A DNA stretch of 64,000 nucleotides from Sacculina carcini (taxonomy: Eukaryota; Arthropoda; Thecostraca; Sacculinidae): contig OU696579.1 in the NCBI GenBank assembly GCA_916048095.2, positions 4,592,235 to 4,656,234 of the forward strand, in the 5' to 3' direction. Shown piece after piece: positions 52,700 through 64,000 of the stretch. A program made the translations under genes and the position numbers. Each line of letters begins with the position of its first letter. The stretch's first letter is position 1. Below the pieces are notes generated by a model. The model did not search any database. It was not told where the DNA came from and was given only the letters and a program-made list of their open reading frames with translations.

Positions 52700-52707
52700 T
52701 GTGTGTG

Positions 52708-53920
52708 TGCGTGTGTATATGTATGAGCACCCAAGCCTGTGCATATTTATGTATAAATCAAAGTGTACGGTTACTTCAGTTGCGCTAAACAAGCGTATGT
52801 GTTTTCAGTGTAATCATGCCAGTGCTTGTGTTCGTGAGTGAATGTTGTTGCGAGTGAATGTTGAAAGACAGAGTGGGTGTGCTTATGTGGGCTGCAATAC
52901 TCGTCTGTGTATGTGGTTTTATGTCTGGCGTTGAGTGTATACAGTTTTTCTGTAGTTGTATGCATGCATATCTGCGTTTTAATGTTGGACTGAGTTTGAG
53001 GTAACGCCAATAGTGCTGACGTTTGTGCTGATATACAGTGTATAAGACGGAAATTGGAGTGGAATTGGGTTGCAATCGACGACTGTATGCAGTGCCTGTT
53101 CGTAGTGTAGGACATTTATTGTAGTTTTGCTTGTTTGAAATCTATGTTTTTTATATTGCTGACATCTAATCATAATTGTCTAAATCAGAAGTTCAGTCCA
53201 GTTATTTTTCATCAATAGCTTATTATATATATCTAATAAATATAGTAATATTTTGTTCTTGTGTCATTTTTGACGTTCTGCTTGGTAATGCGCTTGTTCT
53301 GACAGTGAAATAGCGTGATTTTTTTCCTGAACAGCATGACATTGTCAGTAAACTAACGATGGAAACCGTTCTTTGACACGTTAGTTATTGGTAGCCTTCA
53401 TGGGCAAACTGGTGGATGAAAGGAATCAGATGTGAAGGATATCACTCGGGGATAAAATATATCACAAAATGATGATGTCAGATTATGTGTTTAGGGACAT
53501 AGGAATTGTCGATTTGACGTGAGCAAATTAGGAGTTTGACAGGGGTATGTAACTTGTAGGGAATTTCCCACTGGTGGGGAATAGAGGCGTTGTCTAGTGG
53601 AAAATTGAAGGTCTGACAGAAACACAAGTGTATGTTTTTATCAATCCTAGTTCGTATATTTTCGTTTCTAGTCACTTCCCGAAATTTAACTGGGTGGAAC
53701 TACTGAATCTAATGGATTTATCAGTGCTGCTATGGAAAATAAGTAGTCTGCTCATAAATATGAGAAATCATAGAAAAATTCTACAGACTAATAGGCTAAG
53801 CGCTGTTTTATATTGCATATTATATTATGTTAAATATATTATATTGCGGATATTAAATGTCCAGGAATGCGAGCTGATGTGGTTTCTAGCATAGATAAAT
53901 ACAACATATGGGCTGTATGA
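52708..53920. other. intergenic, no gene seen
   Basis: AT-rich DNA with no exon or element that I can support. Confidence 0.45.
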
Positions 53921-53929
53921 AGTATACGC

Positions 53930-54620
53930 TGACGCTCTACAGCTTTACTTTCCTATTTCAAAATTTACTGAAAATTGTATTTCTGCTGTTTTGAATAATA
54001 TTACATCCTGGGCTTCATCACGCCACCTACTTCTGAACCATACCAAGTCAAAATATATTGTGTTTCATCCTCCCAACATATCTCCTCCAATAATTTCATT
54101 ACCTCTATCTCAGTGTGTTCGTGATATTGGTGTAAATTTTGATCCCAATCTTTCTTTTTCAGTTAACATTTAACGTGTGACCCGCTCCTGTCGACTTATT
54201 CTCCGCCAACTTTATTATATCCGTCCATTCCTTGATAATACTGCATCATTCACACTTGTAGTCCTTAATTTTCTCCAGGCTAGACTGTTGCTACTCTATT
54301 TCCAGGTTAGATTATTGCAACTTTCTTTATCTCCATGTATCTTGTAAGAATATACGCTCACTTCAGACAATTATAAATCAATCTTGCCGTTTTGTTTTTC
54401 GCCTTTAACCGAGAACTCCCACCTCGAAATTCATACGCCAATTTGGATGGCTTCCTGCAAGGCAGCGAATCCATCACATGGTTTGCTGCATCATCTTTTA
54501 GGTCATCCACTCCGACTCTGCTCCTCCCTATATCCGTTTCCTTCTTACTGTTTCTGATCGTCCGGACCGCTTACTATCACGTATCACCATCCTCCCAAAA
54601 TTACTCTATATTCAATAGAT
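53930..54620 (+). mobile_element. LINE RT C-terminal remnant 1
   Basis: YADALQLYF (the YADD region with a change), NNITSWASSRHLLLNHTKSK and VRDIGVNFDPNLSFS are the end of a CR1/L2-like reverse transcriptase. Several stops interrupt it. Confidence 0.8.
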
Positions 54621-54629
54621 CTACTTCTT

Positions 54630-55300
54630 TCCTCACAAATCTATCGTAATCTAGGAGTCCAATTTGACCCCACACTGACATTCGCTCAACAAATTCTCAA
54701 AATTACACGTTCCTGTCGTTTTGTTTTACGTCGATTGTACCCGATCCGCTCTCATCTTGATGAGGCATTCGCTCTACTCCTAGTTAATTCATATATTTTT
54801 TCGCATATCGATTACTGCAATTCTTTATTTTTTCACCTTCCTCTAAAATCCATCCGCTCTCTCCAGTCAATTATAAATCTTTCTTGTCGCTTTGTCCTTA
54901 GTTTTCCCCCCAAGTCACCCACATCCGCCCATATTCGTAAACTTGGCTGGTTGCCTGTTCTGTCCAGGATCCACCATAAGCTGTGCTGCATTCTCTATAA
55001 ACTTCTCCATACTCTTTCTCCACCTTCTTACCTGTATTCGCTTCTAACTCCCTCTGATCGTCCTTTAATTCGCCGTCGTGTACCCCTCGTATGCCCTCCT
55101 GCTGATCACGAGTCTAACTGGTCAGCCAAATCCTTCTACTTTTCTGCTCCCCGACTTTATTACTCTCTTCCTCATCACATTCTACAGAAAAAACCTACTC
55201 TTCCTTTTCGGCTTCCCTTCATACTTCATTCCCTTCCCTCGTATATACTTACTGTCTCTTCCGTCGCCGCCCACTTACCCCTATAGAAATTGCTGATACT
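54630..55300 (+). mobile_element. LINE RT C-terminal remnant 2
   Basis: RNLGVQFDPTLTFAQQ is followed by IDYCNSLFFHLP, RKLGWLPVLSRIHHKLCC and NWSAKSFYFSAPRLYYSL. It repeats the region already present in remnant 1, so it is a separate insertion or copy. Confidence 0.82.
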
Positions 55301-55659
55301 CTTTTTTGGCTCATCTCTCAACCCTAAAATTTAATATTTTCTCTGTCAGCTACACTTCTCTGATCCCATTCTTTTATTTTCTCTCGCCTCTGATCATACG
55401 CTGTATATATTTTGTTGATTTTACTGTCTCTACTGTCCCCGTGCTCTCAATGACTCCACCTGGTCTTCGAAATATTTTTTTTCTCTGGTTTGCTTGCTAA
55501 ATGAACTTCCTCTTGAAATTCGTTCTTCTCTCTCTCTCTTGCAGGTATGTTTTTACTTCTCTTTGTGCATATCTTCCTTCTCGCTTACCTCTTATCCTAT
55601 TCTCGACAGTTCGCAATCTCTATCCTATCCTATACTCTCTATACCTATACCTCTATCCT

Positions 55660-55800
55660 ATAATCTATATACCTACTATATATATATAATATATATAATA
55701 TATATACCTACCTATAATATATATACCTACCTATAATATATATACCTACTTACCTACTAATCTACCTATACCTATAATCTCTATCCTATACGCTCATATC
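55660..55800 (+). repeat. tandem (TATATACCTACC)-like repeats
   Basis: Low-complexity units of tatatata and cctacctataat between two LINE remnants. Confidence 0.75.
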
Positions 55801-56660
55801 TTGACAGACCTTCCGCAATCAAACTCATTCACTCTCATGTATTCCCTAGACTCGACTATTGTAATTCTTTGTACACCCATGCTCCTCGTCGTTTTCTTAA
55901 AATCCTACAACGCGTTATTAATCAATCTTGTCGTTTTGTCCTTCATCCTGTTCTTTGTCGTCACACTTCTCAATTTCTTTTTCAATTTCGCTGGCTCCCT
56001 ATTATTCCACGCATTCACTTTCGCCTGTGTTGTCTGATATATAAGCTTCTCCACGATCCTCATCAGCCATCCTATCTCCGCCTTCTCCTCACTCCTTGCC
56101 TCACTCCTTCCCGAATTCCTTTTCCCCTTGTCTGCCCTCGTGCTGTGAATGAATCTTCTTGGTCCTCCAAATCATTCTTTTTTCCCGCCCCTCGCCTTTA
56201 CAACTCCATCTCAACTCACATTACTTCTTCTCTTTCCTACAATTCTTTCCGCTCTAAGCTCTCCAAACACCTTTTTGACCTCTCTTTTGACCCAGTCTCC
56301 CACACTCTCACACCTTTTGCATCACTATAACCTGTTACTTTAGCCTGTTCTTACTCGTATTCCTTCTCTCATTTGCATGTTTACTTTATCTACGCTATGA
56401 CTATATTCCCCCGAGCTGTGTTTGCTGTGTTATGTTGTCATTATGTTTCAGTCGTGTTGTCTTGTCCGTCATGTCCGTCTGTTTTGTATGTTTTGCCCAT
56501 AATTTGTCTCTATATTTATTGTCTTTTATTGCATATTTGTAGTTTACTTCTTTTGCATCTGTCCTGTTAGTTGTATTCCGTGTTCCAACTGTTCATAATC
56601 GTGTCGCACCCGAGCTCTTCGGTGCGCTATAACAAATACATGTTGTTGTTGTTGTATATC
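55800..56660 (+). mobile_element. LINE 3' end remnant 3 with (GTT)n tail
   Basis: LDYCNSLYTHAPRR (read across frames), FRWLPIIPRIHFRLCCLIYK and NESSWSSKSFFFPAPRLYNS are followed by a 3' UTR ending ttcggtgcgctataacaaat and gtt triplets. It is nearly identical to 42145-42680 over its last ~520 bp. Confidence 0.85.
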
Positions 56661-57398
56661 TTCTCGATGTCTCTTATGTTGAATAATTTTATTGTGTGAA
56701 TAACCCTTAATAATTTATTGATCTGTGACCATTTTTCAGCTGTTTTCTTCTATAATATATCGCTGCTTTTATCTTCGTTTATGCGATATTGTTTCGTTAA
56801 ATCTACATTGTGTACAATTTGTGATTATCTGTTTTCCGCGCCTATGTTAATTTGAGCGTTATACCAAATACAAGTGTTGTTGTTGTTGAAAGACGTAGCG
56901 TGGCGGCGTAGCAAGAAGGGTGACTCATTTTAGGGAGTGCCACACGAGCTGCTGGAGACCTTGTATTATTGTTATATTCGAGTCGAATTTCTGTATATAC
57001 TATTTGCTGTGTTAATTTCAAACAACTGAAGGAAGGTAAGATCGATTGAAAATAATGATCTCCGATTAGGTGACTGCACGCATGAGCTAATATATGGGGT
57101 TCGTCTCATCAGCTATATCGGCTAAGTGATCCACAAGCATACATGGTGAGGAGGGTGGCAGATAGCCTCGCTACGCCACTGCGACGTCCACACGTTGCTA
57201 AGCAGCAGTATTTGTTTGGTGCAGCGCTAGTTCATCTCGCAACAGCAACGGTTATTTGTGTGACGTGACTCACTTGCACAGACCGCAAACAAAGAGAACA
57301 CTGAGATATTACGCGGTCGCTATGCACTGCTGCGCTATTCAGTCATATTCCGGGCTAAGCTTGTTTCGTCGCGCTGAAAGTTTCAGTAGACTGCTGGA
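56661..57398. other. intergenic; LINE-tail-like (GTT)n at 56877
   Basis: A second 3'-tail-like phrase, gcgttataccaaatacaagt followed by gtt triplets, ends at about 56888 and suggests another very truncated LINE. Nothing else was recognised. Confidence 0.45.
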
Positions 57399-57780
57399 TC
57401 AGAGGCGGCGCCAGGATTTTCCCGGTAAGCGAGGGGCGAGGCCAGCCCATCTTAGCGCCGCGACTATACTGAATATATGGCTGGACCTGGAGAGATCTTT
57501 GAGCTTACGGTTCACATTATTCACCGCCAACGGAGTCAGGAATTTTTAATGGCTAAGTGAATTGAGCACATACACATTCACACGAACATACATACGCACA
57601 TGCACACATACATACGCGTACTAGTCACGCGTACTAGACAACCATTAATCGGTTCTGGGAGTATGACTGGTTGATGGGACAAATACTCCCGTCCCGCGGG
57701 TATGCAACTAGGTGAATAATGCACTACAAAATGTACGACCAATGAACAAGGGAAGTCTCTGTATCCAATAGCAGATCTCA

Positions 57781-58168
57781 ATGTCGTCGGGCGAAGGAAA
57801 GTGCGTGAACTGCGGTGTGTTTGTATCAGTGCGTCATTGTTCATATGACGCGAGTGTAGGAGTTACGCGAGCCGCGGGAAAGTTGTGTCACGTGCAACTA
57901 GCACAGTTGCAGTGCATTGATCTACTACTGCACGCTGAGCCGGCGCTCCCCGCCAGCGGTTACAGCACCCCTTCACTACGTGGGAGGATGCACTTCTCAC
58001 ACCGGCGTCTACATGACCTGGTGTGTGTGTGTGTGTGTGTATGTGTGTGTGTGTGTGTGTATCTCAATGTAGGTGTATGTTGAGCGCGCGCAATGGCCGG
58101 CTGAGTCGTGTAATGACATACAGGAGCTCGGCCTGCGGACGACGAACGACCAGATGGAGTCGAGATGA
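57781..58168 (+). CDS. possible small two-exon gene, unknown function
   Basis: Exon A (57781-58020) runs from an ATG in a GC-rich island and encodes MSSGEGKCVNCGVFVSVRHC and onward to RRLHDL (80 codons). It is followed by a 52-bp intron made almost wholly of TG repeats, ending caatgtag. Exon B (58073-58168) continues in phase as VYVERAQWPAESCNDIQEL and stops at TGA. The product would be 111 residues with one CxxC pair near the N-terminus. I do not recognise the family, and it may be a chance join. It has no signal peptide or membrane segment. Confidence 0.3.
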
Positions 58169-60464
58169 AGTGGATGAGAGAGGGTCGGATGAAGGGGCGG
58201 ACAGAGCGCGGGAGTGGGCGAAGCTCGGATCACAGCGGCCAACTTTCTCCGTCCACTAACCCAGTCTCCGAATGTTTTAAGAGCTGACATACCACTGCTC
58301 CCTTGAACCTATCATACTCCGTCTGTACACACACACACATACACGCATACACACATACATACACGCACACGGAAATACACGCACACACATGCACACGGAC
58401 ATACACACACACAGACATACGGAAACATTGACATACGAACACAAATGCGTGTTACACACAGGCGAATACAACTTTGGGCTCGTAAATACCAGACACTCTT
58501 ACGGCAATATGCAGTCAATAATGTACAACAATCGAAAGTCACACCTGTTAATAATTGGCGACTTATTGGCTGAAGTAATGGCCAGTCAAGAATGACGGAA
58601 CGTTTTCTACGATACACAAACCAGTACGGAAGTGCAATAATATACAATATACAAAATAAAATATATAATATGTCGTGTTAATCACCAGTTTCCAATCAGT
58701 TGCACCCATACGTTTCCGGGTTGAGATTATCTCAAAATCTCGTGTCAAATTATGCTCTATTTCAAACTGTCACTGTCTTTGTTCTGAGCGTCCATTTAGA
58801 TTTTATTGTGATCAACTCTGATGTTGAAGCCCTACAGAATTGCCTTCCGCTGTATTTCTTGACAATATTGGTGTTCTCACAAATATCACATGAATGATGT
58901 TTGTGTGGAGTCATCGTTGCCATCGCGCAGAAAAAGTGAAATAACGGCCAACTCAGCGGAAGATATTCTTAGCAGATAGACTGACTGAAGATAGGCTGTG
59001 TTGCTTTTTCAGTGCAAACTTGAGTTATATTGCCGTGTCTTCTCCATTTCTAGCTCTCTACTTTCCAGCCCTTTCATTTGTGTGTGTGTGTGTGTGTGTG
59101 TTCTCTTAACTTCATTCAGGCTGTCATTGTTTGGCCAGCTTCAATTTCACAGCCCGATGTGGTCATTCACGCTTTTCAAGACGATTTTTCTTCATTCGTA
59201 CGTGTGTGTGCGTGTTTATGTGTCACAGTTCTCGTTGAATCACACTTGCTGGTTTGATGCTCTTACATCGAGCTTTTCTCAATTTCTCTTTATGAGTATT
59301 TGTTTCGCTTCCCTCTTCTTCATGCTGGGCTTTACCGCTGCAGCTCTTGTTCTCTGCTAGTTATTTCCTGTCGTATCTCGTTCGTCACATATCTCCACTT
59401 GTTGCGTGCTCTGTGTATATTGGTCTCACATTATCTCTTTCTCCCTTTCTCTCGCTGTGTTTGTGGGTAGGCAAGCGAGCGGGTTATTCAATCGTGCAGC
59501 AACAATGAACAGCGGCGTTTTTTGTTGCGCTTTCTCGGCGATCCGTTGGTCGAACACACCTGCTCTACCCACACTGTTCTCACTCTCAATAACAAAACAA
59601 TCACTCAACAAACGACACACACACACACATACACACATAAACACACACACACACGCACTCAAATACAAATACTTCCATTGTATTGTTTCTTTGTGAGCAA
59701 CTGCATATTGCTGCTGCCGTCGCCGTTACAGTTGCAAGGAATTCTTGTATTGCGGCTAACAACAACAATATAAACAACAACAGCGTTACTAGGGTGCATA
59801 CATTTAATCATAGGCGCGAAAGCATTAAGAAGAAACGTACAGAAATAGAGATGGGCACGATCAGTTGAGTATGATCAGAGTTGATGAATACAGGCACGAA
59901 CAGTTGAGCTAGATTGTATCCACACATGACCGTTACTTAACTAGTATACACCTAACATAACTCGTGGATCATCCGCTCTTGAAAGAGGTTTCGTTATCAA
60001 TTCTGCGCGATGTTTAGCCACCTTCCTCACTGTAAAAACACTGACGTGGTCGCTTTATTCGACCATATATGCACAGGAATATATACATGGTTACCAGTAG
60101 CAGTACTAGATCTAACCAGACACCGGAATTTTCAATTGTATTGCAGGTCGTTTTTGACGGCGGGTTGTTGCGGTGTGTGTGATACACGTACTGAAGTGGT
60201 GATTTTCCAGGGCGTTGATGGTTGCTAGAAGACTCCACTTGTTCTCGCGCGAATTATCATTCTGTTTGGACACACGGGCGATTTGGCCGATAATTGTTCA
60301 TGATCATCGTGATTTTCCCGCTTCGACTGCCGGCAGTCGATGTGGCGTAATCATTGTGGAAACTCATTTATTGCGGTACATTTGAGTTTGTGCAAACTTC
60401 AAATTTCATTTTGGGTCTGCAAAATGTTTCCATCTGACTTCTATAGCACGACTGTGGTGGTTGA
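58169..60464. other. intergenic with CA/TG microsatellites
   Basis: (CA)n-type repeats lie at 58326-58440 and 59616-59656, and (TG)n at 59081-59100. No supported gene. Confidence 0.45.
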
Positions 60465-60660
60465 AGCACCCGAGTAGCTCAGTGGATAGGCGCTGAACTC
60501 TCGTGTCAGAGGTTCGCGGCTCCACTCCTGGCCCGGGTTCGTTCATCAACACCTTCGCTTGAGTCTACCGGGAGTCACCATTGTAGATGGGCGCACAGTG
60601 GGGCGCCCCATATAGTCTAAACTGGCTGGTGCGCGCTTAAAACGACAATAACAACAACAC
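60465..60660 (+). mobile_element. tRNA-derived SINE with (AAC)n tail
   Basis: The head has a box A phrase (gagtagctcagtggataggc) and a box B phrase (ggttcgcggctccactcc) at tRNA-like spacing. It is followed by a ~110-bp body and the end gcgcgcttaaaacgacaata with caa triplets. The head is too degenerate to fold as a functional tRNA. It is unrelated to the tRNA-Val SINE in the Mi-2 introns. Confidence 0.75.
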
Positions 60661-61017
60661 CAGCTTGCTATGTTTTGTGCTGGTGTGTTCTTCCTGCTTT
60701 TTCGTCCTCGGACTTCTGTCGAATGGTCAGCAGGCAAGACATCCAGCATACGTATCCGGGGAGTAGTTTGGTGCACCAGATGACCTACGCGATTTTCCTG
60801 CTGGCATATACAGTAGCATATACAGTATGTAGGTGCTATATGCGGTACATGCTATGTTACACGCCTTATTTTCCAATTTGTCAGACGCTTTGACTTCTTC
60901 ATTAGATTGCTATTTTGTTTTTCCGTTCCTTTCAGATGGTGCTATGAAGTAACGATGAATATATAATGAAATAGGACAGCTTTCACGAACAATTATATGC
61001 TACATGTGCTGAATGTA

Positions 61018-61358
61018 TGGGCGTAGATTTATGTCGAGGCTCGGGGGGATGACAGTCATCATGCATTAGTGTTCAAAGTGCTCAGTTGGTCAATTGCACG
61101 GTACCCTCTATAATTTTATGTCTAGTCAATTACAACACTCATACCTCAATGAAAAGTATATTGCGTAAAGTATTATTTTTCACATATTTATAATTGTATA
61201 CATTTTTGTGTATTGTTATTGTTTATGTTGTCTATGTTGATTTTGATGACAATATACCCAATACCCTGAACTCAGCAGGATTCTCGGGGGGTATAATTGC
61301 ATGTTCATACCCCCCAGCCAATTTGTCGGGGGCATACCTCCCAGGATCTACGCCCATG
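61018..61358. mobile_element. MITE-like repeat, GGGCGTAGAT family, copy 3 (complete)
   Basis: It starts gggcgtagatttatgtcgag and ends aggatctacgccca, so the termini are inverted repeats of about 11 bp (TGGGCGTAGAT). It has the same internal order as the copies at 26.9 and 47.15 kb and encodes nothing. Confidence 0.78.
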
Positions 61359-62762
61359 GCTGATTGTACACTATTTGTGTGCTGTACACACGTCCAAAGC
61401 TCCGCATTTGCAGCGAAATTATAGTGGGGATTAGTCATATTTCTATATTTGAAAATGTGTAGCCTCGCGCGTTTGTGAGCTTTTACCGTCTGCATTTTTT
61501 TCAGTGTTTGCACTCAGCTGTCTTGTGTCAATTTAATTCGCAACTCTGACGTGTTCTTCAGTGGTGCAAATGCTTGGTGGAGTATTACAGGGTGTCCGTG
61601 TGAAATCCAGGCTCGGTAGAATTATATGACCGGCTTTGATATATTCTGTTGAAATCGATATTTAAAAATTTATTGATTTTGGCACTTGAATTAAAAAAAT
61701 ATCATTTCAAATATATTATTCAAAATATGGAATCAAATATCTCGAGAACCGAATTGTATTTCTTTAAAATTGAGCCGCATTACAGTGGAATCATTATGTG
61801 TGTGTGTGTGTGTGCGTGTGTGTGTGTGTGCGTGTGTGTGTGTGTGCGTGTGTGTGTGTGTGCGTGTGTGTGTGTGTGCGTGTGTGTGTGTGATTGTGTG
61901 TGTATGTCTTGTATGAGTCAAGGCTGGTTCGTGTCAGCCATGAATCATTACAGGTGCAGCATACAGATACACAGGGTGTTCTGGAAAATTTTCTTTGTTT
62001 GAAGCGTTGGCCCAGCCAAGGGCGGGTCCAGAAAGCTCCACTTGGAGATATGGCAAATTGACTTCTCACTGAATTGTACATGGCCGGCCTGCAGTAGTCA
62101 TAGTCGCTTGTTTCAGCTGAAACATTGCCACATGTACTAGCATGCGCAGTGAAACTTTTTTAAGTTTACCCAACTCGTTTTCCACTACATGCAGCTCTTG
62201 TGACTGAATGAGGCAATTGGTTTTCCGAAATCCACTTCTACTGAATCAGTTGAACATGAACAGTTGTATTTCGCAACACATTCAAATCGCCTATCAGAGG
62301 AGTTCTACGTTCAATCGTCCAGTTGGATTTTGTTCTGTTCCCACAAACATGAGAATCGGTCTTGAAAATAATCGCGTGATATCACGAGTATCCAACGTTG
62401 AAATTCAGCATATGCAGTATGAAATGCTCTTGCAGTAAGTTCCTCGTATGATTTTTGTGAGATACTTTGGACCATTGCAAGCCTGTGATGCGATCGCGTA
62501 GACGTGTTCATGTTTGTCATTGTTTCGCATTATTGTTTCTTGGCGACATTTGATGTGTTAATCGCTTTTCGTATACCAGTGACACCTCAGTGGATGTGTA
62601 CGCTGGATGTGATGTGATGGGCAGCGCTGCAGTACGTGCATGATGCCACGTGCGCGCGTGATGTTCTCAGGTCGGGCCAGTCTCTGGTGCACATCTGGCC
62701 ACGAACCCCCGCCAAGATTCCGCTGCCATATGGCATGCCGTAGACTCCGTTATAATTGACAC

Positions 62763-62793
<31 letters not shown>

Positions 62794-63277
62794 GCACGCA
62801 CGCACACTTGCATACACATGCACACACACACACTTGCATACACCTACCTGTATGCAAATTATAGAGCATTGGTCCGTAACCTGTGGGAAATTCCCCACTG
62901 GTGTGGAATGGAGGGGTTGGTAAGTCTAAAATTGATCATCGGACAGAATGGCAGGTGTGTTTATCAATTCGAATTCGTTTATTTCCGTTTCTAAGGACGT
63001 CCTGACAACTGAAATAATGACATTTGATGGAACAATTGCATTGATTGGATTTCTCAGTGCTGTTGTGGAAAATGAGGTGTTGGCTCATTAAGAAATGGGG
63101 AATCAGGGAAATGAGATTACGGACTGTGTGTGTCTGTTGCAAGTGAATGATGCATTGCAATGGTACACATGTTGTACACTGTCGTGATTTCTATTCTCAA
63201 CTTTGCTATGCTCTGTCCCGTTTCACTGGAACAGTCAGGTGTTGTCAGATACAAAGCGCTTCAATCAATCAATCAAT
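61359..63277. other. intergenic; microsatellites, no gene supported
   Basis: A (TG)n/(TGCG)n tract lies at 61797-61892 and a (CA)n/(CACG)n tract at 62762-62835. Phrases tacagggtgtccgtg (about 61587) and cacagggtgttctgg (about 61971) look like single ends of mariner-type elements, but no matching right ends were found. Confidence 0.45.
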
Positions 63278-63498
63278 CACGGGCGGATCCAGGGGGATCC
63301 AGGGGGCTGAAACCCCTTGAAAATGTTTCCATCAACTCCTCATGATCAAGAGATTCACAAGAGGCCACGAAAAAACATTTTTTCTGAAGAATATGTTGAT
63401 ATAAGCATTATCGCAAAGACGTTTCATAGTGTTTCATGTACATGACTGATCGCCCTAAGATTCAGCCCTCCTAAAATTTCTCTCTGAATCCGCCACTG
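63278..63498. mobile_element. hAT-type MITE with 8-bp TSD (CAATCAAT)
   Basis: The ends are CACGGGCGGATCCAG and, inverted, CAGTGGCGGATTCAG. The perfect flanking duplication CAATCAAT lies at 63270-63277 and 63499-63506. The element is 221 bp and non-coding. The left flank is part of a short (CAAT)n run, which weakens the duplication slightly. Confidence 0.78.
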
Positions 63499-63585
63499 CA
63501 ATCAATGCTTTCATTGCAATGGCCGAAATAGCTTTGTTATTGCAATTTGTCCACTTATAATGAAAGAAAATATATGAGAGAGAGG

Positions 63586-63587
<2 letters not shown>

Positions 63588-63676
<89 letters not shown>
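63588..63676. repeat. (TA)n microsatellite
   Basis: A pure TA dinucleotide tract of about 88 bp. The open frame across it is an artefact. Confidence 0.95.
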
Positions 63677-63677
<1 letters not shown>

Positions 63678-64000
63678 TCGCGAATTATACACGCATGTGT
63701 GTATGGTGGGGTATTGCCGGCTATAGTTCGGTTGGCTTTGGTTTGGTTTGGCGCAGGCATGTTTGTTGGTTAGGTTGGCACACCGACGTGATGATCTATC
63801 ACTTCCATCTAGTTCTAGCTGACGTTCTCAAATACGTCAATTGACTTTGAACTCGCGATCAAGCTCTGCTACGTGATCTCTTGTCGTTAATCAAACCTCT
63901 TGTTCATTTGTCGTGCTTCTACAAGTGTATACTAGAGAATACTTCCCCGTTCTACTTTCTGTGCTCTGTTTGTTTTCTACGCTCTCTTGAGATCCTGGTA

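Noticed and set aside
59406-59696. Small gene MLCVYWSHIISF and onward
   Set aside because: It has no family resemblance, runs into a CA repeat, and lacks credible splice or start context.
60465-60545. Functional tRNA gene
   Set aside because: Box A and B phrases are present but arms do not fold well, and a SINE-like body with an AAC tail follows.
61797-61892. CRISPR-like or regulated repeat array of TGCG units
   Set aside because: It is a simple TG microsatellite with periodic CG interruptions and no spacer structure.
61587-62000. A mariner-type MITE starting tacagggtgtccgtg
   Set aside because: Two similar left ends occur, but I found no matching inverted right end or TA-flanked boundary.

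Overview
The window is invertebrate animal DNA dominated by one large intron-rich gene in a dense field of transposable elements and GT/CA microsatellites. The host gene runs on the + strand from the ATG at 12515 to the stop at 39811. I read it as 31 coding exons whose phases all agree: 5,787 coding bases including the stop, 1,928 residues. It encodes a Mi-2/CHD4-type nucleosome-remodelling ATPase with CHDNT domain, two PHD fingers, two chromodomains, SNF2 ATPase/helicase, DUF1087/DUF1086 and CHDCT2 C-terminus in the family order. From memory of the family, the C-terminal half reads closer to insect Mi-2 than to vertebrate CHD4, and a TTAGG-containing minisatellite lies near position 1,100. 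Together these suggest a protostome, perhaps an arthropod, but nothing fixes the species.

Layout. 1-4,900: AT-rich intergenic DNA with a long (TA)n tract, the TTAGG minisatellite and an antisense LINE 3' end. About 4,910-10,257 (minus strand): a Ty3/Gypsy element with open gag and pol, tRNA-Trp primer sites and a gag zinc motif of CHCC type, which together point to the CsRn1/Kabuki clade. It abuts a 500-base assembly gap (10,264-10,763). 10,764-12,377: a LINE 3' end and intergenic DNA. 12,378-39,811: Mi-2. Its introns carry a LINE with endonuclease and reverse transcriptase (intron 7), a decayed piggyBac transposase (intron 8), two antisense tRNA-Val-derived SINE copies (introns 6 and 14), a hAT-type MITE (intron 6), and other MITEs and LINE tails. 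39,812-64,000: no gene I can name. This part holds several TIR elements with 8-bp target duplications, a nested MITE composite, a complete but broken Tc1/mariner copy flanked by TA, piled-up LINE 3' ends, a second tRNA-derived SINE, a possible promoter at 43.56 kb and a possible two-exon small gene at 57.78 kb.

The most interesting signal is in the Mi-2 introns. In 19 of 30, a sense-strand (TG)n run lies just upstream of the 3' splice site in place of an ordinary pyrimidine tract. At least five of these introns also carry a (CA)n run near the 5' splice site, so the two intron ends could pair in the pre-mRNA.
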